Below are positions 32,629 through 42,489 of a stretch of DNA of 64,000 nucleotides, in pieces. The DNA is taken from assembly GCA_965222765.1 (NCBI GenBank), contig CBDCVG010000015.1, positions 1 through 64,000 on the forward strand, in the 5' to 3' direction. The position numbers and the translations under genes are program-made. How positions within the stretch are numbered: the stretch's first letter is position 1; the number at the start of each line of letters is the position of its first letter. The notes below the pieces were generated by a model that saw only the letters and a program-made list of their open reading frames with translations, was not told where the DNA came from and did not search any database. This DNA is from Caldora sp965222765 (GTDB lineage Bacteria; Cyanobacteriota; Cyanobacteriia; Cyanobacteriales; Coleofasciculaceae).

Positions 32629-34182
32629 ATGCTATTTTCCAGAAGCTTGATAATTAGACAAAGAGTTTATTTGTTTATGACTCTAGTATTGGCTGTATTT
32701 CTATTGGTCATTGCTAGTGAGTGGTTCAGAGTGCAACAAGCTGTTGCAGAAACTCATCGTCAGGTTTTTTATGTTGCACCTAATGGTAGTGATACAAATA
32801 AAGGCTCTATTGCACATCCTTGGGCAACGGTTAACCATGCAGCTAATGTTTTAAAGGCGGGTGAAACCGTTTACATCCGAGCTGGAATTTATACCCCTAC
32901 TCAACAAATCCAAGCTAAACATTCTGGTACAGCCGATTCTTGGATTACTTATAGTGCATTTCCTGGAGAGCCTGTCATTATTGATGCTAAAGCGATACCA
33001 GTAGCTCCTCCTTCGGGGAAGCCTCCTTTCCCTCATGATCAAGGAGCTTTTCAATTAGAAAATGTCCAATACATTCAAGTTAGAAATCTAGAAATCATCA
33101 ATTCTCACAACTCAGGTATTACTGTGAGAAACAGTAATTATATTGACCTTTATAACAATAAAATAGAAAATACTTTTAGCCCAGGAATTGGAGTTTGGAA
33201 AAGTGCTCATCAGAAAGTGATTGGTAATACTGTCGTTAATGCCAGTGATCTTAATATGGCTGACTTTCCCAATGATTCTTCAGCAGCACCCCATGAATCT
33301 ATTTCCCTTGGTAGTGTTGAAAATTTTGAGGTTGCTTATAACTTAATTAAGTATGGGCAAAAAGAAGGTATTGATATTAAAGAGAAAAGTCAATATGGAA
33401 CTGTGCATCATAACTATATACATCACATGAAGCGTCAAGGACTCTATGTAGATAGTTGGTTCGGAATATTGGAAGATGTTGCAGTATTCAATAATGTAGT
33501 TCATGATTGCCAAGGATCTGGATTCGCTGTATCTGTGGAAGGAGGCTCAACAGCAAAAAACATCCAGTTTCATCACAATTTGCTTTATGACAACTGGGGA
33601 ACGGGTATTTTATTTTCGAGATGGGGGAATGATGGTTTACGAGAGAATGTCAAAATTTACAATAATACCGTTCATCACAATGGCTATGGACCACCGAACC
33701 CTGGAGAGCAATTTTATTGGATAACAGGTGGATTGTATTTATTCTCAGATAATCTCCAAAGTATTGAAATCAAGAACAATATCTTTAGCGACAACACAGG
33801 ATTTCAAATTGGCTATAGTGATTCCTATCTCAAAAACAGCTCTAATATCGAGGATGTTTTTGAGCAAAAAGACATTGATATCAGTCACAACCTGGTGTTT
33901 GGTGCAAATAGTGCTAGCAATCCCATTTATGCCGGATGGGCACCTGACAATTATGCGAATATTTATGGCACAAATGGTACTTCTGCCTTAGTAGCTAGTC
34001 CTCAATTTATTAATGCTAAACGAGGCAATTTTTACTTGCCAAGCGCTCCTACTGTTGACGGCACTACCTCCATTGCTGCTCCTAATACACCGGAGACTAC
34101 AATCGGAGCTTTTCCTTATGGAGAAGAACCTGAGCTTTGGTGGCAGTCTGTTGATTTTCCACCAAAATTTTCCGAATCTTAG
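32629..34182 (+). CDS. Secreted right-handed beta-helix protein
   Basis: 517 residues. N-terminal membrane/signal segment (YLFMTLVLAVFLLVIASEWF) followed by AETHRQVFYVAPNGSDTNKG and a parallel beta-helix of about 400 residues with ladders such as NSGITVRNSNYIDLYNNKIE and IKNNIFSDN. The fold is that of polysaccharide lyases and related carbohydrate-active enzymes (DUF1565/NosD-like start VAPNGSD). Probably acts on or anchors extracellular polysaccharide outside the cytoplasmic membrane. Exact reaction unknown. Confidence 0.8.
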   Translation: MLFSRSLIIRQRVYLFMTLVLAVFLLVIASEWFRVQQAVAETHRQVFYVAPNGSDTNKGSIAHPWATVNHAANVLKAGETVYIRAGIYTPTQQIQAKHSGTADSWITYSAFPGEPVIIDAKAIPVAPPSGKPPFPHDQGAFQLENVQYIQVRNLEIINSHNSGITVRNSNYIDLYNNKIENTFSPGIGVWKSAHQKVIGNTVVNASDLNMADFPNDSSAAPHESISLGSVENFEVAYNLIKYGQKEGIDIKEKSQYGTVHHNYIHHMKRQGLYVDSWFGILEDVAVFNNVVHDCQGSGFAVSVEGGSTAKNIQFHHNLLYDNWGTGILFSRWGNDGLRENVKIYNNTVHHNGYGPPNPGEQFYWITGGLYLFSDNLQSIEIKNNIFSDNTGFQIGYSDSYLKNSSNIEDVFEQKDIDISHNLVFGANSASNPIYAGWAPDNYANIYGTNGTSALVASPQFINAKRGNFYLPSAPTVDGTTSIAAPNTPETTIGAFPYGEEPELWWQSVDFPPKFSES

Positions 34183-34199
34183 ACAACCCTCACCCCCAA

Positions 34200-34225
34200 C
34201 CCCTCTCCCATACAAGGGAGAGGGG
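34200..34225 (+). terminator. GC-rich hairpin after the beta-helix gene
   Basis: CCCTCTCCC (34201-34209), loop ATACAA, GGGAGAGGG (34216-34224), 20 bp after the stop codon. The palindrome is a common cyanobacterial intergenic repeat; no T run follows at once, so termination is uncertain. Confidence 0.45.
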
Positions 34226-34316
34226 AGCCGGAGTTTTTTGTTTCCCTTCTCACTCGTGGAGAGTAAGATAAGCCTTAGGTTATAGCAGTTATTTTTTGAG
34301 GGGGCAAAGCTCTAAG

Positions 34317-34760
34317 ATGGAACGTGGTTTACTCTGGCTACCCTTGCTAGCAATCTTTTTTTGGCTTGCTTGGTCCGGTTGGAACGAATATCAAAAACTC
34401 GAAGCCTACAAAAGCTGGGTAGAGCAGTTTGAGCGAGGGAAGTATGATATTTATGCAGTGTTGGGTCAAAAAAACAGTGATTTGACTTGGGGAAAACCAA
34501 CACGCACTGGACCTATAAATCTCGAAACCTTCTCCCTCAAAGATGTTCAATCGCTCCAGTTAGTGGTAGATAATCAGACAGTTAACCTGGAAACTCCTCC
34601 TGAGAGAGGTAATAAAATTGCCTTGGAATTTATCTTTCCAGAACCTACTGCTTCAATTAAAGTTCCCTTTACACAAATCTCTCTCGCAACAGAGTGGGGA
34701 AAATTCCTACAGCAAGAATTGTCAAATTTGCGATTGCGCAGAGCACAGCAGCGAAGCTGA
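34317..34760 (+). CDS. Membrane-anchored protein of unknown function
   Basis: 147 residues from ATG 34317 (MERGLLWLPLLAIFFWLAWS). One N-terminal membrane helix, then a soluble domain with a basic Arg-rich end (LRLRRAQQRS). No family recognised. It precedes the TPS-CHAT gene on the same strand by about 170 bp and may be a helper, but nothing in the sequence shows this. Confidence 0.65.
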   Translation: MERGLLWLPLLAIFFWLAWSGWNEYQKLEAYKSWVEQFERGKYDIYAVLGQKNSDLTWGKPTRTGPINLETFSLKDVQSLQLVVDNQTVNLETPPERGNKIALEFIFPEPTASIKVPFTQISLATEWGKFLQQELSNLRLRRAQQRS

Positions 34761-34929
34761 TCGCATAGTAGTAGTGAAAATATATAACTTAGTGGCAAGA
34801 GGCAAGATGGCAATGTTAGCCTTGAAAAAGAAGGGTAGAAAAAAATACAGAATGATGATTAAGAGGGTAGTTAAATCGGATTTAGTATAACAGAAATGAT
34901 TGTGGTTGCTGGTCAGTAAACTATTAGCA

Positions 34930-37900
34930 ATGTTCAAAGAAAAAGGCAAAAAAAATCAATATTTACTTTGGGCTTTTGTAGTTATTTTTTTCCCAAGTTT
35001 CGTACAAGCACAACCTATTGTGCCAGCAGCTGATGGAACTGGGACAGTAGTAACACCTAATGGACAGAGCTTTGAAATCCAAGGTGGTCAAATTTCTGGG
35101 GATGGAGCTAATCTTTTCCACAGTTTCTCCCAGTTTGGTCTAGAACCTAACCAGATAGCTAACTTCCTCTCTAACCCAGCAATTCAGAACATTCTATCTC
35201 GGATAACTGGCGGTGATCCGTCTGTAATTAACGGTTTGCTCCGAGTTACAGGAGGCAATTCCAATTTTTTCTTAATGAATCCTGCTGGCATTGTGTTTGG
35301 TGCAAATGCTCGCTTGGATGTCCCTGCTTCTTTTACCGCTACCACTGCCACTGGTATTGGTTTTGGGGACAATTGGTTTAATGTCATTGGAGTAAATAAC
35401 TATGTAACGTTGGCAGGAACACCCAGTGCCTTAAGCTTTAGCAACTCTCAAACACCGGGAGCGATTATCAACGCTGCTCAACTGGCTGTAACACAAGGAG
35501 CAAACTTAACTTTAGTCGGTGGCACTGTTATCAGCACTGGTAATTTGGAAGCTATAGGGGGACAGATTATTGTTGAGGCAGTTCCTGGTGAGAGTATGCT
35601 ACGTCTGAGCCAACCAGGACACCTACTCAGCCTAGAAATTCCCCTACCAACCTCACTCATAACTCCCCTTTCCTTACCGCAGTTGCTCACTGGCAACAAT
35701 CCCACAACAACAGTTGTAGTTAATAATGCTGGACGGATAGAACTGGTTGGTTCTGGTATTTCAGTAGAAGATGGAGATGTAGTAGTCAACAATGCGATCG
35801 CTCAAACAGCAATCCTCTCAGCTGATCATAATCTTACTTTGGTAGAGAGCCAACTACAAACGACTGGTGACTTGAATCTGTTAGCGCGGGATACAGTGCG
35901 AGTACGAGACAGTCTAGCTAATCCGTTTCTTGCCAGTGCGGAGGGAAACCTCTATATTCAAGGCAATCAAAATATTGATCTGTTGGCACTAAATCATCCT
36001 CAGACCCCTTTCCAAAGTGGGGCTAACCTCAGCTTAGTTAGTAATGGCAATATTTCAGGAGATTCTCACTTTGCCAGTGGGGGCAGTTTCTCAATTCTTA
36101 ATTTAGCAGGTGGTCCTGGTAACTTTGTCAGCTATTTTGACCCAATTATTAGTTCAGATGGGGATGTCACCTTTGGTGATTATACTGGTGTGGCGCTGAA
36201 GATAGAGTCTACTGGCAGCATTAATGGAGGGAATATCACCATTACAGGACCAGATACTACTCTTACTGGCTCTGATCCAGATATTACTACTTTAACTAGC
36301 TTTCCAGCACTAATTCTGAGAGCTGGTTTGTCCACGTTGGTGAATACTCCTAATATTCAGGGACAAACAGACTTTACCTCTTCTGGAGTAACCTCATTAC
36401 CAGGAAGCATCAATGTAGGGAACATCGACACTTCTAATCAAGGTCAAGGGGATGCTGGTCCGGTAATATTATCCGCCACTAGTGACATTACTACTAACAA
36501 TATAACCACTAGCGATACGGGAAATGGTAATGCTGGTGCAGTGGAATTGAATGCCTCTGGTGGCAATATTATTACCAGTAATATAAATACTAGTGATCTA
36601 GGACAGGGTAATGCTGGTGCAGTGGAATTGAATGCCTCTGGCAACATTAACATAGGTAATATAGATGCTAGTGAGAATGGACCAGGAGATTCAGGTGCTG
36701 TAACTTTGACTGCTGGAGGCAGTATTACCAACGGCATTATCGATCAGACTGCGCTTCCACCAGGCACTCAAGCAGGAGCACCTATAATAACACCAAATAC
36801 AGGCACTAATACGGATCCAATTACTGATACGGATCCAATTACTGATACGGATCCAATTACTGATACGGATCCAATTACTGATACGGATCCAATTACTGAT
36901 ACAGATCCAATTACTGATACGGATCCAATTACTGATACGGATCCAATTACTGATACGGATCCAATTACTGATACGGATCCAATTACTGATACAAGTACGG
37001 CTCTGATTGACACAGGTATTAATCCAGTTGACATAAACAATAATCAGGTTGACACAAGCATTAATCCCATTAATACAAGTAATACTAGTCCGGTTAATAC
37101 GACTATTACTTCAGTTGACACAAGCATTAATCTAATAGATACGGGTAATACTATTCCTGTTGAAACAGACAACACTAGCTCCGTTGAAATAGACAATACT
37201 ACCTCTGTTAAAATAGACAATACTACCTCTGTTGAAGCTAGCAATGAACAATCCACGACAGACTCATCTTCAGCTTTAGCTGAACCTGCATCTCAATCTG
37301 TTTCTGCATTTGAGAAGCGCTTCACTCTGCAATTTCAGCAATATTTAGATCTACCTACCGACACCCCGCTTAAAACCCTGGGACAGACTCGTGATATCCT
37401 GCTCAAAATAGAGGAAGAGACTGGAGTTAAACCAGCACTCATCTATGTAGCTTTTGTTCCCCAGACACTTACACCAGGTGTACCTTCCTCCAGTCAAAAT
37501 TCTCAAGATCAGTTGGAATTAGTACTGGTAACCTCTAAGGATTCAGCAGTTCGCCACCGCTTGGAGGGAAGCACTCGTGAGCAAGTCCTCAAAGTTGTTA
37601 GGGAATTTCGCTTGGAAGTCACCAACTCTAACGGCAAAGATGGCTACCGAGCTTCAGCTAAACAACTTTATGATTGGTTAATAGCACCTCTAGAAGCCGA
37701 TTTAAAAGCGCGAGGTATTAATAATTTAGTTTTCGTCCTAGACACGGGCTTGCGCTCCATCCCTGTTGCAGCGCTTCATGATGGCCAAGAGTTTCTGATT
37801 GAAAAATACAGTGTTGGCTTGATGCCTAGTATCAGCCTTAGTGATACTCGCTACCGGGATGTGAAAAACTTGCAAGTTCTGGCGATGGGAGCAGCAAAAT

Positions 37901-38535
37901 TTTCTGATCAAGAACCTTTACCAGCAGTACCGATAGAGTTATCGTTAATTACCTCTTCTATTTGGCCAGGTAAGTCCTTCCTTAATGATGACTTTACCTT
38001 AGAAAACCTCAATGCACAGCGACAGCAACGACCTTTTGGCATAATTCACCTAGCGACTCATGCTGATTTTCAACCAGGGAAGTTGACTAACTCTTACATT
38101 CAACTTTGGAACAGCAAACTGCGGCTTAACCAATTGCCTGAGTTAGGTTGGAATAACCCACCAGTAGAATTATTAGTGCTGAGTGCCTGTAGGACAGCAT
38201 TGGGAAATGAAGAAGCTGAATTAGGCTTCGCCGGGTTAGCAGTTAAAGCTGGTGTTAAGTCAACTGTGGGTAGTTTATGGTATGTGAGTGATCAAGGAAC
38301 CCTAGGGTTGATGACGCAGCTCTATCAACAGCTAAAGCCAGCATCAATTAAGGCAGAAGCACTGCGGCAAGCACAATTGGCAATGCTTAAAGGGGAAGTA
38401 TATATCGAGGGAGGAAAACTAGTAACAGGCAATGAGTCAGTACCCCTACCAACGGAGCTAGCTCAGCTAACAGACCAAAATTTTCAGCATCCCTATTTCT
38501 GGTCAAGTTTTACAATGATAGGCAGTCCTTGGTGA
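34930..38535 (+). CDS. TPS-secreted haemagglutinin-like protein with C-terminal CHAT domain
   Basis: About 1201 residues from ATG 34930. Signal peptide (LLWAFVVIFFPSFVQAQP), then a filamentous-haemagglutinin TPS domain (residues about 25-240; FSQFGLEPNQIANF, NFFLMNPAGIVFGANARLDV), beta-helix repeats (NAGAVELNASG), a tandem DTDPIT repeat, a Thr/Asn-rich linker, and a CHAT protease-like domain in the last 350 residues. The caspase-type dyad is visible as His1044 in HLATHADF and Cys1087 in LSACRTALG. TPS domains go through a TpsB outer-membrane pore; none is in the window. The fusion is known in cyanobacteria as CHAT-containing haemagglutinins, but its substrate is unknown. Confidence 0.9.
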   Translation: MFKEKGKKNQYLLWAFVVIFFPSFVQAQPIVPAADGTGTVVTPNGQSFEIQGGQISGDGANLFHSFSQFGLEPNQIANFLSNPAIQNILSRITGGDPSVINGLLRVTGGNSNFFLMNPAGIVFGANARLDVPASFTATTATGIGFGDNWFNVIGVNNYVTLAGTPSALSFSNSQTPGAIINAAQLAVTQGANLTLVGGTVISTGNLEAIGGQIIVEAVPGESMLRLSQPGHLLSLEIPLPTSLITPLSLPQLLTGNNPTTTVVVNNAGRIELVGSGISVEDGDVVVNNAIAQTAILSADHNLTLVESQLQTTGDLNLLARDTVRVRDSLANPFLASAEGNLYIQGNQNIDLLALNHPQTPFQSGANLSLVSNGNISGDSHFASGGSFSILNLAGGPGNFVSYFDPIISSDGDVTFGDYTGVALKIESTGSINGGNITITGPDTTLTGSDPDITTLTSFPALILRAGLSTLVNTPNIQGQTDFTSSGVTSLPGSINVGNIDTSNQGQGDAGPVILSATSDITTNNITTSDTGNGNAGAVELNASGGNIITSNINTSDLGQGNAGAVELNASGNINIGNIDASENGPGDSGAVTLTAGGSITNGIIDQTALPPGTQAGAPIITPNTGTNTDPITDTDPITDTDPITDTDPITDTDPITDTDPITDTDPITDTDPITDTDPITDTDPITDTSTALIDTGINPVDINNNQVDTSINPINTSNTSPVNTTITSVDTSINLIDTGNTIPVETDNTSSVEIDNTTSVKIDNTTSVEASNEQSTTDSSSALAEPASQSVSAFEKRFTLQFQQYLDLPTDTPLKTLGQTRDILLKIEEETGVKPALIYVAFVPQTLTPGVPSSSQNSQDQLELVLVTSKDSAVRHRLEGSTREQVLKVVREFRLEVTNSNGKDGYRASAKQLYDWLIAPLEADLKARGINNLVFVLDTGLRSIPVAALHDGQEFLIEKYSVGLMPSISLSDTRYRDVKNLQVLAMGAAKFSDQEPLPAVPIELSLITSSIWPGKSFLNDDFTLENLNAQRQQRPFGIIHLATHADFQPGKLTNSYIQLWNSKLRLNQLPELGWNNPPVELLVLSACRTALGNEEAELGFAGLAVKAGVKSTVGSLWYVSDQGTLGLMTQLYQQLKPASIKAEALRQAQLAMLKGEVYIEGGKLVTGNESVPLPTELAQLTDQNFQHPYFWSSFTMIGSPW
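36810..36995 (+). repeat. 18-bp coding tandem repeat (DTDPIT), about ten copies
   Basis: GGATCCAATTACTGATAC repeats every 18 bp from about 36812 to 36990, ten copies, with one G-to-A variant at 36903. Encodes Asp/Thr/Pro hexapeptides between the TPS beta-helix and CHAT domains, probably an extended linker. Near-perfect identity means recent copy-number change. Confidence 0.92.
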
Positions 38536-38573
38536 TTGAAACAAGCAACGGGAAACGCAAACAGAAAAGATTC

Positions 38574-40883
38574 TTACTCAAAACGCTGACGCTCAACAGA
38601 CCAACGCTTGAGGCTGTAGGTACTGAGGTCATTGATTAGTAAAGCAGGAGGCTTTCCATCTTCCAAATCAGCGATCGCAGTTAGTGAAGTACTCGCATTT
38701 TGAGAAAATTCACTGTAGAGCAACTCACCTGTATCAGCAAAAATCAGAGTGCGAGGCTTACGATCTTCATAAATAGTCAGCACTGCTTCTGGCTGTTGGT
38801 TGCCAGTCAAATCAATCGGTCGAACTGACCAATTAGCCAAGTCTTCAAGACTACCTTGTAAGTTAGAATTCTCTTCTGATTCCTCTGAGACAGGAATAAT
38901 TGCTTCTCTACCACTATTAACTAGCTCACGCCTTAGTACTGGGATAATTGCTGATATCCACTGGGGCTGTCGCTGATTGAGCTCCCATAAGCTTGTAGAA
39001 TTAGGGTCTCGCCAGCGCAGTGCAGCTTCTGTATGAGCTAGTAAACGACTAGGTTGAGTTTTGCCTGCCGCAGGCAGTGCTTCACCGGCTGCCAGCAAAT
39101 GGATCACCCCTTCTCGGAAGGAAGCTGCTTTCACCGATGCTATCTGTGATTCCTGACTTCCCTCCTGAGTCCAGACTGTAATTTGAATGCGGGAATCAGT
39201 ATCTAAGCCAAGATATCTCCATAGTTGCTTGCCCCGGGCAACTGTAGGTAGCCGTAAATTGGAAAAAGGGGCGTATTGCCAGCGCTTACCATCGTGAAAT
39301 GCTGCTACCTGCACCTCATACCAGACTTGCTCTGGTTCTACTTGTAGAGGGATTGTCTGATGAGTAGGTTGCAACCAATCTACTAAGTTGACATTTTTGA
39401 CTTGCTGTGAGTTGCCAATGATTTTACTCACATGACTAGCGATGGATGACTCTTTGGCTAAGGCAATATCTAATAGCTCGAGTAATTGATAAATTTTAGA
39501 ATTATCTGCTGAAGGAGAGAGCTGTTGTTTTTGCAACCAAGCGATCGCTTTTGGGCTATCTTGTTTAGCAGCAACCATCAATGCACCCCAAGCTTTGATA
39601 TTTTGATCGTTAGGATTGACCTTGAGAGCTGCTTCCAACCGCTCCCATAATCTCCCAGAATCCGTCTTCAGTAGCTCCCCAATCTCGTGTAACTGGGTAC
39701 CAATGGGAGTATTTTGAAAGACAACTAAGGCATCTCCCCAACGGCCATCAATAAGATGAGCCAGAATTGAGGAACTTGGACTTGCCCAAATTTTCTTGGA
39801 TTGAGCTTGGGTTACCTGAGCATGCAATTGAATCACATCCATTTGTGCTTGCACAGCAGCAGACCAATTTTCTTGCTTGAGAGATTTCAACAATTGCCAA
39901 GCGGGAGACCACAAACCATGGCGAGCTAGCAGCAAAGCATCACGATAAGCTTGACTTTCTAGAGCTGGTGTGTTTAAAGAAACTTCTTCTAGAGCGATGG
40001 GGTTTGGTACAAACTGGCGGGGTTTAAGTTGGTAAACTTTTAGTTGTGGTTCCAAACCAACAGTTTGATCAACGACAAATTCTGGTGTTGAGGAGCCAGT
40101 TACTTGCTGCCAATAGGGTTGGAGTTCATTCGGACTTTGCCACTGTAGCATGACACTCAGATGCTGTCGGTCAGGATTGTAGTGAATAACCTGTCCATAA
40201 GAAAGGGGTGAGGAGCTACTTACCATCTGTCCAGAAAGTTTGAACCAGAGTCCTTCAGCTGGGACATTTTCCTTAAAGCGACTGATAGTTTTTAAGGGCA
40301 GTGAACGGGAAACATCAGCATTATCAGGAGTTTGGGAGGAGAGCACAAAATCATCTTCTGGTGCATTGATCGGAAGTTCGGTGACTAACCAATAGACTTT
40401 GTGGTTATGATTCGACTCAGCCAGCTCATAAACTCTCAGTTGAACAATTTCTCTACAATTGGTATAGCAACTTGGTACAGATGACAGCACCGGTAGCAAA
40501 AAGGCTTCTTCTGAGTTTAAATAAAGGGGTTCTTCAGGAATCAAACCTTTCCCACGAATCTCGTCTTTGATAGTAGCAAGAGTCTGTGGTGGTGAGGCAT
40601 AGGTTACAGGAATACGAGTCCATTCTGGCAAAAATTGATTGAGCCAGACAACGGCATTGGGATCAATGATGGTAAGAATGCCCAACCAAATACCACCAAC
40701 AATAAGTCCGCCGGTAGCGATTGAAGCAGCAATTACACCTAAAGTTACTGATAAACCACCTTTGATGGTTTTAACTTTTGGTTGTTTCTTACTCCTGATT
40801 CGTCGCTTTTGCAAGGGTTTAGCAGCTAATTGCTTTTTCTTGGATGGTCGTAGACTAGTTACTGAATCCTGTGGAGTCTTCAT
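38574..40883 (-). CDS. Large membrane-anchored protein of unknown function
   Basis: 769 residues. Basic N-terminus (KKKQLAAKPLQKRRIRSKKQ) then one membrane segment (LGVIAASIATGGLIVGGIWL, about 51-75) and a long soluble region outside. The C-terminus (LTGNQQPEAVLTIYEDRKPR, IADLEDGKPPALLINDLSTY) suggests FG-GAP/VCBS-like strands. A conserved cyanobacterial family with no assigned function as far as I know. It faces the CHAT gene tail to tail. Confidence 0.75.
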   Translation of the reverse strand: MKTPQDSVTSLRPSKKKQLAAKPLQKRRIRSKKQPKVKTIKGGLSVTLGVIAASIATGGLIVGGIWLGILTIIDPNAVVWLNQFLPEWTRIPVTYASPPQTLATIKDEIRGKGLIPEEPLYLNSEEAFLLPVLSSVPSCYTNCREIVQLRVYELAESNHNHKVYWLVTELPINAPEDDFVLSSQTPDNADVSRSLPLKTISRFKENVPAEGLWFKLSGQMVSSSSPLSYGQVIHYNPDRQHLSVMLQWQSPNELQPYWQQVTGSSTPEFVVDQTVGLEPQLKVYQLKPRQFVPNPIALEEVSLNTPALESQAYRDALLLARHGLWSPAWQLLKSLKQENWSAAVQAQMDVIQLHAQVTQAQSKKIWASPSSSILAHLIDGRWGDALVVFQNTPIGTQLHEIGELLKTDSGRLWERLEAALKVNPNDQNIKAWGALMVAAKQDSPKAIAWLQKQQLSPSADNSKIYQLLELLDIALAKESSIASHVSKIIGNSQQVKNVNLVDWLQPTHQTIPLQVEPEQVWYEVQVAAFHDGKRWQYAPFSNLRLPTVARGKQLWRYLGLDTDSRIQITVWTQEGSQESQIASVKAASFREGVIHLLAAGEALPAAGKTQPSRLLAHTEAALRWRDPNSTSLWELNQRQPQWISAIIPVLRRELVNSGREAIIPVSEESEENSNLQGSLEDLANWSVRPIDLTGNQQPEAVLTIYEDRKPRTLIFADTGELLYSEFSQNASTSLTAIADLEDGKPPALLINDLSTYSLKRWSVERQRFE

Positions 40884-40931
40884 TGGGAAAGATGCATAAC
40901 TATGAGATTACCGTAGAGTTACCCAACTATC

Positions 40932-42146
40932 CTAACCTCCTGAGAGTACCTGTTCATAAAGCTCACCGGCACGCTGCCAACTATATTTTTCAACTAACGC
41001 TCTTCCATTTTCAGATAATTGCTTTCGGAGTTGGCGGTTCTCAAATAACCGACTAATAGCATACACATACTCTGCTGGCTCATTAACTCGCAAGGCTCTC
41101 AGAGGAACTTCACCTCCATCAACTACTAGTCCTTGTAAACCAATATCACTTCCCACCACTGGCACTCCTGCTGCCATAGCCTCTAGCGTTTTATTTTTAA
41201 TGCCAAACCCAGTCCGCATTGGTACCACGCAGACAGTTGCTTTATGTAGGTATTCTACAAGAGAAGATACCGAACCAACTACGTTAATGCCCTGGTATTC
41301 ACCTAACTCCAAAACTGATTGTACTGGTCTAGCACCCAAAATTTCTAGTGCTGCATCAGGATACCGCTGCAAAATTTCTGGAAAAACCTCTAAGCAGAAA
41401 AAGCGCACGGCATCAATGTTGGGCGGATTATCCATTGCCCCAACAAATACTAACTTATGTCCTCCAGGATCAGAGATACGTCGGGGAAATTGAGTAACAT
41501 CGACTCCATTGGGAATCACGACAATCTCACCCTCCGGTTCAAAAGCTGCTATCTGACGTCGATCTTCGTTGTTAGTGACTACAATGGCAGTGAACTTAGA
41601 ACAATATCGCTCTTCATAACGCTTCAATAGCGGTAAATTCAGTTGCCCTTTGAGCTGATTTTCTGCTATCCCCGTTTCCAGCTGGTTGCGAGATGTGCGA
41701 TAAACAGAACTATGAATATTGACCACTAACCGGAGCAACTGCTGCCATTCTGAGCGAACATAAACCTCATTAAGACTATGCTCGCAGGTAATTACCTCAA
41801 ACTTTCCTGAGTCTACTGCTTCATCCACCCATTGCTGCATTTCAGGTGAGTAAAGTTGCAGTACCTCCCGTGGCGTCCCTTGTTGCAGAAACTTACTGAA
41901 GCGCTTGACTTTGTTCCCTATTCCTTCTTCAACTTCTTTTATCTGTGGTTGAGGAAAAATAACTAGTTCCTCCAGCAGCTCTCCTAGTTTTTCTACTTCA
42001 GTCTCCATAACCTCTTCAGAAGATTGAGTAATCAAGGTAATGGTATGATTTTGGCTCAGGTACTTTAGTAAATTAAATGTCCTTAGCTGAATTTTCCCCT
42101 TTGATGGGGGATAGGGAAAGGTGGAACAGATCATTAAAATCTTCAT
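40932..42146 (-). CDS. Glycosyltransferase family 4-type
   Basis: 404 residues, GT-B fold. N-terminal MKILMICSTFPYPPSKGKIQ, donor-site region VVIPNGVDVTQFPR near 213 and the EX7E-like stretch GFGIKNKTLEAMAAGVPVVG near 316. Likely transfers a sugar to exopolysaccharide, LPS or a glycolipid on the cytoplasmic side of the membrane. ATG at 42144-42146. No pathway neighbours define the product. Confidence 0.88.
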   Translation of the reverse strand: MKILMICSTFPYPPSKGKIQLRTFNLLKYLSQNHTITLITQSSEEVMETEVEKLGELLEELVIFPQPQIKEVEEGIGNKVKRFSKFLQQGTPREVLQLYSPEMQQWVDEAVDSGKFEVITCEHSLNEVYVRSEWQQLLRLVVNIHSSVYRTSRNQLETGIAENQLKGQLNLPLLKRYEERYCSKFTAIVVTNNEDRRQIAAFEPEGEIVVIPNGVDVTQFPRRISDPGGHKLVFVGAMDNPPNIDAVRFFCLEVFPEILQRYPDAALEILGARPVQSVLELGEYQGINVVGSVSSLVEYLHKATVCVVPMRTGFGIKNKTLEAMAAGVPVVGSDIGLQGLVVDGGEVPLRALRVNEPAEYVYAISRLFENRQLRKQLSENGRALVEKYSWQRAGELYEQVLSGG

Positions 42147-42489
42147 AAATTGTTGTTTTTTCTAAAAAATTGCCACAAGTTCGCTGTAAATGAACACTAT
42201 TCTCAATTATTCAGTAAATACACCGAATAATTGAGTAATCATCCCTTAGAACTTGCTCAAAGTAGTTTGAAGTTGTCAAAACTATTGGAAGTCTTATATA
42301 GTGCTAAAATACTAGTATAGTTGAAGCCAAATTAATTGCCTAATTACTTTACAGATACTTTTCAATATTTTGTTTAATATTATTTTTTTATGAATATCAA
42401 AACTTATATAAATAAAACATACAAAATCATAAAGTTGGCAAGAAGGAATGCTCTCTCATAAGCTATTTTTAGGAAAATCTACAATAAGT
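42147..42489. other. AT-rich intergenic region
   Basis: 343 bp, very AT-rich (stretches such as TATTATTTTTTTATGAATAT near 42380). It holds the divergent promoters of the glycosyltransferase and the hydrolase. No gene or clear repeat seen. Confidence 0.6.

Noticed and set aside
36768..37040. Minus-strand frame of SVIGSV repeats
   Set aside because: Antisense of the DTDPIT coding repeat in a well-supported plus-strand gene.
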